Positions 1-6,128 of a stretch of 7,623 nt of DNA are shown piece by piece; within the stretch, counting starts at the first letter, position 1; every line of letters begins with the position of its first letter. Location of the stretch: assembly GCA_002699325.1 (NCBI GenBank), contig PABS01000040.1, positions 1-7,623 on the forward strand, in the 5' to 3' direction. The notes under the pieces are model-generated. The model had not been told where the DNA came from. It did no database searches and was given only the letters and a program-made list of their open reading frames with translations. The position numbers were made by a program, and so were the translations under genes. Source of the DNA: Ponticaulis sp. Lineage in GTDB: Bacteria > Pseudomonadota > Alphaproteobacteria > Caulobacterales > Hyphomonadaceae.

Positions 1-13
1 CCGGCTCAATGGC

Positions 14-805
14 TCAGATCAGTCCAGCCAGCGGCGAACTCGGATCGGCATATTTTTTCTTCCCCATCCGGCCCGCCAGATACGCCTGACGTCCAGCGAT
101 CACAGCGTGTTTCATCGCCGATGCCATTCGAATGGGATCTTTGGCTTCGGCGATCGCCGTATTCATGAGCACGCCGTCACAGCCGAGCTCCATGGCCACA
201 GCAGCATCCGACGCTGTACCCACCCCCGCATCGACGATCACAGGGACACGTGACTGCTCGACAATCAGACGAATGTTGACCGGGTTCATAATGCCGAGAC
301 CGGAACCAATCAGAGATCCAAGCGGCATGATCGCGCAGCAACCGATCTCTTCGAGCTTGCGCGCATAAACCGGGTCATCGGAGCAATAGACCATCACCTC
401 GAAGCCGTCCTTGATCAGGAGTTCCGCTGCACGAAGGGTCTCACTCATATCGGGATAGAGCGTCTTCTGGTCTGAGAGCACTTCCAGCTTCACCAGGTTC
501 CAGCCGCCAGCTTCACGCGCCAGCCTGAGCGTTCGGATCGCATCATCTGCCGTGAAGCAGCCTGCCGTGTTGGGGAGGAAAGTGTAGGTTTCCGGAGACA
601 CATGATCGGTCAGCCGTGGTTGACTTTTGTCCGTCAGGTTCACGCGGCGCACCGCAACCGTCACCATGTCCACGGCAGCAGCTTCTGCGGCGCGCGCGTT
701 TTCTTCATAGGATGCGTATTTGCCAGTCCCGATAATCAGCCTTGAGCTGAACTCTCGCCCTGCCACAATGAGCTTGTCATCATTTGATAGTGTGTCCAGC
801 GCCAT
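14..805 (-). CDS. thiG: Thiazole synthase ThiG
   Basis: ThiG builds the thiazole phosphate of thiamin in the cytoplasm from deoxyxylulose 5-phosphate, dehydroglycine and the sulfur carried by ThiS thiocarboxylate. The 263-residue product is full length for the family and has the expected TIM-barrel landmarks. These are LIIGTGKY near residues 23-30, PNTAGC at 78-83, and NLVKLEVL at 103-110, where K106 is the expected Schiff-base lysine. The phosphate-binding loops are [12 protein letters not shown] at 161-172 and [10 protein letters not shown] at 192-201. The ATG shares one base with the thiS stop (TAATG), and a GGAGG lies 6 nt upstream inside thiS, so the two genes are almost certainly cotranscribed and translationally coupled. 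The TGA leaves 13 bp to the window edge, so I cannot see whether thiE or another thi gene follows. Confidence 0.97.
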   Translation of the reverse strand: MALDTLSNDDKLIVAGREFSSRLIIGTGKYASYEENARAAEAAAVDMVTVAVRRVNLTDKSQPRLTDHVSPETYTFLPNTAGCFTADDAIRTLRLAREAGGWNLVKLEVLSDQKTLYPDMSETLRAAELLIKDGFEVMVYCSDDPVYARKLEEIGCCAIMPLGSLIGSGLGIMNPVNIRLIVEQSRVPVIVDAGVGTASDAAVAMELGCDGVLMNTAIAEAKDPIRMASAMKHAVIAGRQAYLAGRMGKKKYADPSSPLAGLI

Positions 806-1014
806 TATCCGCCTCCAACGAACTCTACAATTTCAATCCGGTCATCGGGCTTTAACTCTGTGGAGCCATGCCGTGACTTCGGTACGATCTCAAGATTGCG
901 TTCCACTGCGACGCTTTTGGGGTTCAGTTCAAGCATCTCGATCAATCCGGTAATCGTCATTCCGTCATTGACCTCTTCATCCGCCCCGTTCAGTCTGATT
1001 TTCAAAGCCGTCAT
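805..1014 (-). CDS. thiS: Sulfur carrier protein ThiS
   Basis: ThiS is a small ubiquitin-fold protein. Its C-terminal glycine is adenylated by ThiF and converted to a thiocarboxylate, which donates sulfur to ThiG. The product has 69 residues, a normal size, with the family segment [14 protein letters not shown] near residues 35-48 and the C-terminus FVGGG that carries the essential Gly-Gly. The ATG at 1014-1012 is the only reasonable start, because an in-frame TAA lies three codons upstream. No strong Shine-Dalgarno precedes it. thiG follows with a 1-base overlap. The gene is divergent from aroQ, and the short gap holds no TPP-riboswitch-sized leader. The activating enzyme ThiF is not in the window. 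Confidence 0.95.
   Translation of the reverse strand: MTALKIRLNGADEEVNDGMTITGLIEMLELNPKSVAVERNLEIVPKSRHGSTELKPDDRIEIVEFVGGG
812..816 (-). promoter_or_regulatory. thiG ribosome binding site inside thiS
   Basis: Reading the minus strand, GGAGG sits 6 nt before the thiG ATG. It is formed by the last glycine codons of thiS (GGA GGC GGA TAA). It fixes the thiG start and supports coupling to thiS translation. Confidence 0.75.
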
Positions 1015-1041
1015 CCGTGGTTACACTCTGTCTGGCTTCTT

Positions 1042-1070
1042 AGGATAAGTGTGCTAAGCGTCCAGTCCAA
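1042..1070 (-). promoter_or_regulatory. Possible thiSG promoter in divergent gap
   Basis: On the minus strand, TTGGAC (1070-1065) is followed after 17 bp by TATCCT (1047-1042). These match the sigma-70 consensus at 3/6 and 4/6. Transcription would start about 20 nt before the thiS ATG. The same 57-bp gap must also serve aroQ, unless aroQ is read from inside thiS. For aroQ the best I see is GTTACA (1020-1025), an 18-bp spacer and GATAAG (1044-1049), which overlaps the thiS candidate. Both are judged by eye from weak matches. Confidence 0.3.
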
Positions 1071-1071
1071 C

Positions 1072-1515
1072 ATGACAAGACTCATTTCCTGCATAAATGG
1101 CCCGACTCTGAACCTTCTCGGTGATCGTGAGCCTGAAATCTACGGTCGGTTGTCGCTTGATGATATCGGCAAACTTCTCAATGAGGAGGCTGTGGGCATG
1201 GGATTTGACGTCGCCATGCATCAAAGTAACAGCGAAGGCGTTATTGTGGACATGATCCATGATGCGCGAAAAAACGCTGCGGGCGTCATTCTGAATGCGG
1301 CCGCCTACACGCACACATCCGTTGCGATTCATGATGCGCTTCGCACCTTGTCTATTCCTGTCATTGAGGTGCACTTATCTAATCCGTATGCCCGGGAGTC
1401 ATTCCGGACTAAAAATTTCGTGAGCCCGGTGGTGACTGGATCGATTGCAGGTCTTGGTCCAACCGGCTATGTGCTGGCGCTTAAAGCCCTGGGCACAATG
1501 ATTCCATCGAGCTGA
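1072..1515 (+). CDS. aroQ: Type II 3-dehydroquinate dehydratase AroQ
   Basis: AroQ converts 3-dehydroquinate to 3-dehydroshikimate in the shikimate pathway and usually acts as a cytoplasmic dodecamer. I chose the ATG at 1072, giving 147 residues, over the in-frame GTG at 1051. From 1072 the residue numbering coincides with that used for the Mycobacterium tuberculosis enzyme. R19, Y24, N75, H81, E99, H101 and R108 are all present, in REPEIYG, ILNAAAYTHTS and IEVHLSNPYAR. Two positions depart from the usual pattern. The motif NGPNLNLLG reads NGPTLNLLG, so the active-site Asn12 is Thr. The common N-x-G-A-Y reads NAAAY. accB follows after 13 bp, a placement seen in many proteobacteria. The fold assignment is secure, but full activity is not proven given Thr12. 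Confidence 0.95.
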   Translation: MTRLISCINGPTLNLLGDREPEIYGRLSLDDIGKLLNEEAVGMGFDVAMHQSNSEGVIVDMIHDARKNAAGVILNAAAYTHTSVAIHDALRTLSIPVIEVHLSNPYARESFRTKNFVSPVVTGSIAGLGPTGYVLALKALGTMIPSS

Positions 1516-1528
1516 AAGGCGAGACATA

Positions 1529-2020
1529 ATGGGAAATGAGAAGAACGCGGTTGATCCTGCTCTGGTTCGTGAGCTTGCCGCTATCCTTAGAGAAGCCGAC
1601 CTCGGCGAGATTGAAGTTGAACATGGCGAACTGAAGATTCGTGTCAGCAAGCCGTTGGCTCCAGTTGCGCCCCCTGTAAATTATGCAGTTCAACATGCCC
1701 CTGCACCGCCTCCTCAAGCGGCACCACAAGCTGCACCTGCCGCTCCGGCTGAGGGTGGCTCTTCTTCTGTCGGCGCAGATGAAGAGATTATCCCCTCGCC
1801 AATGATCGGCACGTTCTACCGCTCACCATCTCCAGATTCTGGTCCGTTCGTTGAAACTGGATCAGAAATTTCAGCGTCTTCTGTGGTCTGTATTATCGAA
1901 GCCATGAAAGTCATGAATGAGATCAAGGCTGACATCTCTGGCAAGATCGTCGAAATTCTTGTTCAGGATGCCGAAGCCGTCGAATACGGCCAGCCCTTGT
2001 TCAAAGTGAAGCGCGGCTAG
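1529..2020 (+). CDS. accB: Biotin carboxyl carrier protein of acetyl-CoA carboxylase
   Basis: AccB carries the biotin that is carboxylated by AccC and then delivers CO2 to acetyl-CoA at the AccAD carboxyltransferase, the first committed step of fatty acid synthesis. The 163-residue product has an N-terminal helical region (about 1-40), an Ala/Pro-rich flexible linker (about 42-78) and a C-terminal biotinyl domain (about 86-162). The biotinylation motif EAMKVMNEI places the modified lysine at K127. SPSPDSGP at 99-106 matches the thumb that distinguishes AccB from other biotinyl domains. The Gly-Asp usually found a few residues before the motif (as in VGDTLC of E. coli) is replaced by Ser-Ser in ISASSVVC. 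An AGGCGAG-like ribosome site precedes the ATG. accC starts 8 bp after the stop. Confidence 0.97.
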   Translation: MGNEKNAVDPALVRELAAILREADLGEIEVEHGELKIRVSKPLAPVAPPVNYAVQHAPAPPPQAAPQAAPAAPAEGGSSSVGADEEIIPSPMIGTFYRSPSPDSGPFVETGSEISASSVVCIIEAMKVMNEIKADISGKIVEILVQDAEAVEYGQPLFKVKRG

Positions 2021-2028
2021 GACCCTTC

Positions 2029-3375
2029 ATGTTTGATAAGGTACTGATTGCGAACCGCGGCGAGATCGCCCTCCGAATTCACCGGGCTTGTAAGGAAATG
2101 GGCCTTGCGACGGTTGCCGTGCACTCCACGGCTGACCGCGATGCCATGCATGTCCGGCTGGCTGATGAGTCGGTATGCATCGGCCCGCCATCCGCCACCG
2201 ATAGCTATCTCAAGTCAGCTGCCATCATGGCGGCGGTTGAGGTCACCGGGGCACAAGCGATCCACCCTGGCTATGGATTCCTGTCCGAAAATGCGCGGTT
2301 CGTGGAAATCGTCGAAGCTCACGGCATCACGTTTATCGGACCAAACGCCTCACATATACGCCTGATGGGCGACAAGATTGCTGCTAAGGCAGCTGTCCGA
2401 GACGTCGGTATTCCGGTTGTGCCCGGTTCAGATGGCGGTGTCGCAAGTGCTGAGGATGCCATCCGAATCGGCAATGAAATCGGCTATCCGGTTCTGGTTA
2501 AAGCATCATCCGGCGGTGGCGGACGCGGCATGAAGGTCGCCAAGAACGCTGACGAGATGGCCAAGGCTTACAATACGGCGCGGTCCGAGGCGAAAGCTGC
2601 CTTTGGCGACGATGCCGTTTACATAGAAAAATATCTCGAAAAGCCGCGCCACATTGAGATTCAGGTCATTGCCGACAGTCATGGGAATGTTGTGCATCTT
2701 GGCGAACGTGACTGCTCCTTGCAAAGACGTCACCAGAAGGTTTTCGAAGAAGCACCTTCCCCGGCCATCACCCCTGAACAGCGTGAACAGATCGGCACAA
2801 CTGTCGTCAACGCTATCAAGAAACTCGGTTATCTCGGCGTCGGAACGATCGAATTCCTCTATGAGAATGGCGAGTTCTATTTCATCGAGATGAACACCCG
2901 TCTGCAGGTCGAACACCCGGTGACAGAAATGATCACCCGCATTGATCTGGTGAAAGAGCAGATTCGCATCGCACAGGGCGAGAAGCTGAGCTTCACCCAG
3001 GAGGATGTGCCCTTCATTGGGCATGCGATCGAATGCCGTATCAACGCTGAACACCCTCAGACGTTTGCGCCATCACCCGGATTGATCAAAGAGTTTCATG
3101 CGCCAGGCGGGCTCGGCGTCCGCCTCGATTCTGCAGCCTATGCGGGATATAAGATCCCGCCTTACTATGACAGCCTGATCGGCAAGCTGATCGTTCACGG
3201 CGTGACGCGCGAGGAATGCCTTCTCAGGCTGAAACGGGCGCTCGGCGAGATGGTCATCTCCGGAGTTGAAACCACGCTTCCGCTTCACCAGCGGCTGGTG
3301 AATGATGCAGACGTAAATGCCGGCGATTATAATATTCACTGGCTTGAGAGATTCCTTTCCAACACGGAAGCATGA
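2029..3375 (+). CDS. accC: Biotin carboxylase subunit of acetyl-CoA carboxylase
   Basis: AccC uses ATP and bicarbonate to carboxylate the biotin on AccB. The 448-residue protein is the normal length for the free-standing bacterial subunit. It opens with the biotin carboxylase N-domain ([16 protein letters not shown]). An ATP-grasp domain follows, with K116, K158, the glycine-rich loop SGGGGRGM at 161-168, H208/E210 in RHIEIQ, and HQK at 235-237. Metal and catalytic residues E275, E287, R291 and E295 lie in [14 protein letters not shown]337 in ECRINAE begins the C-terminal domain. Positions run one behind E. coli numbering. The ribosome site AGGA overlaps the accB stop codon (TAGGA) with 6 nt to the ATG, which suggests coupled synthesis. 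The gene ends in a 4-bp ATGA overlap with aat. Confidence 0.98.
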   Translation: MFDKVLIANRGEIALRIHRACKEMGLATVAVHSTADRDAMHVRLADESVCIGPPSATDSYLKSAAIMAAVEVTGAQAIHPGYGFLSENARFVEIVEAHGITFIGPNASHIRLMGDKIAAKAAVRDVGIPVVPGSDGGVASAEDAIRIGNEIGYPVLVKASSGGGGRGMKVAKNADEMAKAYNTARSEAKAAFGDDAVYIEKYLEKPRHIEIQVIADSHGNVVHLGERDCSLQRRHQKVFEEAPSPAITPEQREQIGTTVVNAIKKLGYLGVGTIEFLYENGEFYFIEMNTRLQVEHPVTEMITRIDLVKEQIRIAQGEKLSFTQEDVPFIGHAIECRINAEHPQTFAPSPGLIKEFHAPGGLGVRLDSAAYAGYKIPPYYDSLIGKLIVHGVTREECLLRLKRALGEMVISGVETTLPLHQRLVNDADVNAGDYNIHWLERFLSNTEA

Positions 3376-4037
3376 GCGCTTACCTAACGGCTGACGACCT
3401 CCTCGCTTATTATGTAAATGGGGTCTTCCCGATGGCTGAACATCGGGATGACCCGGATCTATTCATCGTTGATCCTGAAGAACGTGGTGTGCTGCCACTG
3501 GATCGGTTCCACGTCCCGAGAAAACTCCGAAAAGTGGTTCGATCAGATCAGTTTATGATCCGAACGGACAGCGCCTTTTCACGTGTGATCGAAGGCTGCG
3601 CCGCCGTCACCCATGACAGGCCCTCGACCTGGATCAATTCCACTATTCTGAACCTCTATAGCCAGCTTAATCGACGCGGATATGCTCACTCGGTCGAATG
3701 CTGGCGGGATAACAAACTTGTCGGAGGTTTGTATGGCGTCTCGATCGGTGGGGTGTTTTTCGGCGAAAGCATGTTCTCGCGTGTCAGCGATGCTTCAAAG
3801 GTTGCCTTGGTGCACCTTGTCGACCGTCTGAGACTTGGTGGATACCGTTTGCTCGACACCCAGTTCACCAATCCGCACCTTGAGCAGTTCGGGATTGAGG
3901 CGATACCGCGCCATGAATTTCAGCGGCGTCTGGACGACGCCCTGAATATTCAAGCGAATTTCAATGCTTACAGATCGCTCTCGCCCGACGCGCTAACAGG
4001 CGCTTCAGTCATGCAGCGGATGACCCAGACATCGTAA
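3372..4037 (+). CDS. aat: Leucyl/phenylalanyl-tRNA-protein transferase
   Basis: Aat moves Leu or Phe from aminoacyl-tRNA onto proteins with N-terminal Arg or Lys, creating N-degrons that ClpS passes to ClpAP. At 221 residues it is typical in length. Visible family features are GVFPMAE at 17-23 (FPM instead of the FPW of enterobacteria), HVPRKLRK at 47-54, STWI at 85-88, LVGGLYGV at 116-123, GESMFS at 131-136 with E132 matching catalytic E156 of E. coli, and LLDTQ at 160-164 giving D162 and Q164. The start ATG overlaps the accC stop (ATGA), so translation is probably coupled to accC. The last 70 bp lie antisense to the end of the DUF2155 gene. clpS and clpA are not nearby. Confidence 0.96.
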   Translation: MSAYLTADDLLAYYVNGVFPMAEHRDDPDLFIVDPEERGVLPLDRFHVPRKLRKVVRSDQFMIRTDSAFSRVIEGCAAVTHDRPSTWINSTILNLYSQLNRRGYAHSVECWRDNKLVGGLYGVSIGGVFFGESMFSRVSDASKVALVHLVDRLRLGGYRLLDTQFTNPHLEQFGIEAIPRHEFQRRLDDALNIQANFNAYRSLSPDALTGASVMQRMTQTS

Positions 4038-4810
4038 ATCGGGTGCTCAAGCGCATTCAGTCCAGGCGAGGATGCGAACATCCATCCATTGAACACCCGG
4101 TTTTCCATATCAATCTCGTCGGGCAGTTCAGAAACATTCTCCATGGCGAAACCAAAGTCTTCGACTTCAACATACGCAACAGATTCTGGAGGTTCGGTGG
4201 GTGGCGTCTCATGGCAGGCCTTCACCGTGATCCGCAGACCGCCAAACAAGATATCGGAATCAACGGCGACTTCGAGGTCAGTTGAACGCCCGGAAATCTT
4301 ATCAAGTCCTCTCAGGAGAACCGCAGGCTGTTGCTGATATTCGAGTGTTTGTAACTCGCCCTCATCCTCTGCATCAGCCGCTTCGGCCTCTTCAGAACCG
4401 AAGCCATCTTCCAACTCTTCGTCTCCGTCCGGATCGCCTTCCGTTGGCACGCCATAGTCTGGCGCAGGAAAACCTGACCCGTCTTCTTCCAGCTCTGGAT
4501 AGCCCATGGCTTCCGGATCAAAATCCGGTGCGAAGATCGGCGCCAGCGAAGACCGTCTTCCCTGAGGATTATCGGCTTCGTCCTGAACTGCGTCTTCATC
4601 CTCAAACTGGTCATCGGGGATTACAGTATCTGGCGGCTGGGACTCTGGAGCGGCCTGACTGCGTGGGTCGACCTCAGACTGAGTCGGCCTCTGCTCAAAC
4701 AAATCTGCCAGCGGGTCTTCTTCCGGCGCGGTTTGCGCAATTGCAAACGAGCAGACAAGCGCTGAAGACACGCCAGCTGAAATCAGAAAACCGAAACGGG
4801 AAAGCTTCAC
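3968..4810 (-). CDS. Secreted DUF2155 protein with long acidic linker
   Basis: The 280-residue product has three parts. Residues 1-25 form a Sec signal peptide with predicted cleavage after AIA. Residues 26-160 are a Pro-, Asp- and Glu-rich stretch that looks disordered. By hand count it holds 43 acidic residues, 4 Arg and no Lys. Residues about 163-267 match the DUF2155 core: LLRGLDKISGR, then ITVKAC with C199, then [26 protein letters not shown] with C266. The two cysteines could form a periplasmic disulfide, which is inference. The function of DUF2155 is unknown to me. The start is GTG, sharing 4 bp with the mlaD stop (GTGA), with AAGG 9 nt upstream. The gene is third in the NDUFA12-mlaD run, so an envelope role is reasonable. 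Its 3' end overlaps aat convergently. Confidence 0.88.
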   Translation of the reverse strand: MKLSRFGFLISAGVSSALVCSFAIAQTAPEEDPLADLFEQRPTQSEVDPRSQAAPESQPPDTVIPDDQFEDEDAVQDEADNPQGRRSSLAPIFAPDFDPEAMGYPELEEDGSGFPAPDYGVPTEGDPDGDEELEDGFGSEEAEAADAEDEGELQTLEYQQQPAVLLRGLDKISGRSTDLEVAVDSDILFGGLRITVKACHETPPTEPPESVAYVEVEDFGFAMENVSELPDEIDMENRVFNGWMFASSPGLNALEHPIYDVWVIRCMTEAPVSASGESDL

Positions 4811-5283
4811 TCGCCAGAACCTTCATCATTGTCAGACCCCTGATTGCTCATGGCATTCGCGAAGAGCGTCACGATGTCGACATTGCCGCGCGTGTAGATA
4901 ATCTCTCCAGACCCATCCTGCGGCAGCGTATCCATGCTGCCACCCATCTCAACCGCAACGAAAGACCCGCCAAGAAGACCGTCAGAAATGATCTTGGCAT
5001 CGCTGTCTTCGGGAAGCTCAATATCATCGCTTAGAGCAAGGCGTGTCACCGCCATCGCTTTTTCTGGATCATATTCCATCGACACCACTCGGCCGACTTT
5101 CACGCCGGACATTCTGACATCGCTGCCCGGCTCAATTCCAACCGCATTGTTGAACCGTGCCGTCAGCTGATAGCTGTCGCCACCACCTGATGATCCTGTT
5201 GAAGACAGAGCGAAAACCAGAAATGCGCCCGCGACAATGATCACGACAGCGCCGAGAATAGTTTCAAAGACCGAGTTACGCAT
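4807..5283 (-). CDS. mlaD: MlaD-type MCE-domain phospholipid transport protein
   Basis: MlaD is the inner-membrane-anchored, periplasm-facing substrate-binding ring of the Mla ABC system, which moves phospholipids between the two membranes. The 158-residue product has one N-terminal membrane segment (about residues 8-28), a Gly/Ser spacer, and one MCE domain (about 38-115). That domain includes ARFNNAVGIEPGSDVRMSGVKVG (split here only by position, 42-64) and GLLGGSFVAVE at 102-112. A short acidic tail ends it. GGAG lies 5 nt before the ATG, inside the last codons of the NDUFA12 gene. The two genes overlap by 8 bp, and the stop overlaps the next start as GTGA. mlaE, mlaF, mlaB and mlaC are absent here, so this mlaD is separated from its transporter partners. 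Confidence 0.92.
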   Translation of the reverse strand: MRNSVFETILGAVVIIVAGAFLVFALSSTGSSGGGDSYQLTARFNNAVGIEPGSDVRMSGVKVGRVVSMEYDPEKAMAVTRLALSDDIELPEDSDAKIISDGLLGGSFVAVEMGGSMDTLPQDGSGEIIYTRGNVDIVTLFANAMSNQGSDNDEGSGE

Positions 5284-5668
5284 CCGGACTCCAGGCTTCG
5301 TAGTCGCTGTCCGCTTCCTGTCTCTTTCCGCCGCGCGTCAGGCTGCCCTGAGGACGATAAGCGTAAAGCGTTCCGGTAAGGTTCGGCACGTGATCGGTTT
5401 CAAAGGGTTTGCGAACAAGCGGGGTTTCTGTTGGTGGCTCGTCATAAGTGTAGTGCAGCCAGCCGTGCCAGTCGGCTGGCACCTTGGACGGTTCCGCCAG
5501 ACCTTTATAAAGCACATAGCGACGATAACGGCCTTCATAACTCGGCTTCCGGTCCTGAAAGTACCGGTTGCCGTAGTCGTCTTCGCCGACGAAATCGGAG
5601 CGTCGTTTGACGTCAAACAACGTATTCACGGTCCAGCCGCTCCACCAGGTGAAAATCTTATCTAGCAC
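5276..5668 (-). CDS. NDUFA12-family NADH:ubiquinone oxidoreductase accessory subunit
   Basis: This is a 130-residue homologue of the mitochondrial complex I accessory subunit NDUFA12 (B17.2). Alphaproteobacteria share this subunit, where it sits on the peripheral arm of complex I facing the cytoplasm. Visible family features are EDDYGNRYFQDR at 29-40, RRYVLYKG at 49-56, VPADWHGWLHYTYDEPPTE at 63-81, HVPNLTGTLYAYRPQGSL at 93-110, RGG at 112-114 and DYEAW at 122-126. The start is GTG at 5668. It gives the expected MLDKIFTWW beginning, although its ribosome site is weak. No other nuo gene is near. The gene heads a tight run with mlaD and the DUF2155 gene, which suggests a shared promoter in the 179-bp gap before the tRNA. 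Confidence 0.93.
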   Translation of the reverse strand: MLDKIFTWWSGWTVNTLFDVKRRSDFVGEDDYGNRYFQDRKPSYEGRYRRYVLYKGLAEPSKVPADWHGWLHYTYDEPPTETPLVRKPFETDHVPNLTGTLYAYRPQGSLTRGGKRQEADSDYEAWSPDA

Positions 5669-5688
5669 GCGAGTCGGTATCCCTGTTC

Positions 5689-5706
5689 AATATGGCGGGA
5701 ATATGG
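5689..5706. repeat. Paired AATATGG repeat upstream of NDUFA12 gene
   Basis: AATATGG occurs at 5689-5695 and again at 5700-5706. The copies are 11 bp apart, about one helical turn, and TTCA flanks the pair on both outer sides. The pair lies 21-38 bp upstream of the NDUFA12 GTG, where a promoter or operator would be expected. No clear -35/-10 pair is visible around it. It may be chance. Confidence 0.3.
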
Positions 5707-5803
5707 TTCAGCGAAGGCCATAGGTCCAGACCTTCTCTGCCGCAGATTCCGGCCTTTCTGCCGCATGCAGCGAAGATTTCCAAAAAACTTCTCACTCACG
5801 CAC

Positions 5804-5831
5804 TTGGCAGATCGATAGAACCTCTGATAAC
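5804..5831 (+). promoter_or_regulatory. Probable tRNA-Ser promoter
   Basis: TTGGCA (5804-5809, 5/6 to the sigma-70 -35) is followed after 16 bp by GATAAC (5826-5831, 4/6 to the -10). Transcription would start about 10 nt before the mature tRNA at 5848, which suits a single tRNA unit. Confidence 0.5.
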
Positions 5832-5847
5832 GAGGCTCTTCTTGTGC

Positions 5848-5937
5848 GGAGAGGTGGCCGAGTGGTCGAAGGCGCTCCCCTGCTAAGGGAGTATACCTTA
5901 ACAGGTATCGAGGGTTCGAATCCCTTCCTCTCCGCCA
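5848..5937 (+). tRNA. tRNA-Ser (anticodon GCU)
   Basis: This 90-nt class II tRNA reads AGC and AGU codons. The acceptor stem pairs GGAGAGG (5848-5854) with CCTCTCC (5927-5933). A G discriminator and an encoded CCA follow at 5934-5937. The anticodon stem is CTCCC/GGGAG (5875-5879 with 5887-5891) around loop CTGCTAA, with GCT at 5882-5884. The long variable arm ATACC/GGTAT is the serine hallmark, and the T arm contains GGTTCGAATCC. The gene stands alone between the NDUFA12 run and the SDR gene. No second copy of its 3' end or integrase is present, so there is no sign of element insertion here. Confidence 0.98.
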
Positions 5938-5938
5938 C

Positions 5939-5957
5939 TTGCTCTGAGACAGAGTAA
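5939..5957 (+). terminator. Hairpin just after the tRNA
   Basis: CTCTG (5942-5946) pairs with CAGAG (5950-5954) around an AGA loop. G5941-T5955 and two T-A pairs extend it to 8 bp, starting 2 nt after the tRNA CCA. No T-run follows, so it may be a processing or end structure rather than a true intrinsic terminator. Confidence 0.3.
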
Positions 5958-6075
5958 AGCTCCGAGTGCTGTTGCGCCCATCCCGAAGCGTCCATGGTCA
6001 ATAGGCGAGCCATAGTCTCGTCCAAGCGGCCGACACTCGTTTAGTTCAGCCGATATTTGGTATGTGGGCACCGTT

Positions 6076-6102
6076 CCCCTGCAGCATATCCGCGCGCAGG
6101 GG
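6076..6102. other. GC-rich hairpin 3' of the SDR gene
   Basis: CCCCTGC (6076-6082) and GCAGGGG (6096-6102) form a perfect 7-bp stem around a 13-nt loop. The hairpin begins 26 nt beyond the stop of the minus-strand SDR gene. It could end or stabilise that transcript, but no T-tract follows on either strand. The rest of the 5938-6128 gap shows nothing else I recognise. Confidence 0.35.
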
Positions 6103-6128
6103 TCAAAACTGCGATGAAGCTTCCGGTG

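Noticed and set aside
1..13. Possible start of a further thi gene after thiG (TTG at 9-7 on the minus strand)
   Set aside because: Only a few bases remain before the edge, so nothing can be assigned.
1051..1071. Upstream GTG start giving AroQ seven extra residues
   Set aside because: The extra residues are outside the family's usual N-terminus. ATG at 1072 gives the standard length and register.
2506..3054. Minus-strand open frame of 182 codons
   Set aside because: Antisense to the conserved ATP-grasp region of accC, with no recognisable motif. Opposite-strand frames are common in genes of this base composition.
4282..5034. Plus-strand open frame of 250 codons
   Set aside because: It lies wholly antisense to the DUF2155 and mlaD genes, spans their junction, and its composition (many Arg, Pro, Leu) is what antisense of an acidic Glu/Asp-rich gene produces. 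No family motif is seen.
5848..5937. tRNA-Ser as an integration site for a genomic island
   Set aside because: No duplicated tRNA 3' end, integrase or change in gene character on either side within the window.
5692..6025. Short open frames on both strands covering the tRNA (peptides containing GEVAEWSKA and ERKGFEPSIPVK)
   Set aside because: These are the well-known spurious peptides that result from translating tRNA-Ser genes on either strand.
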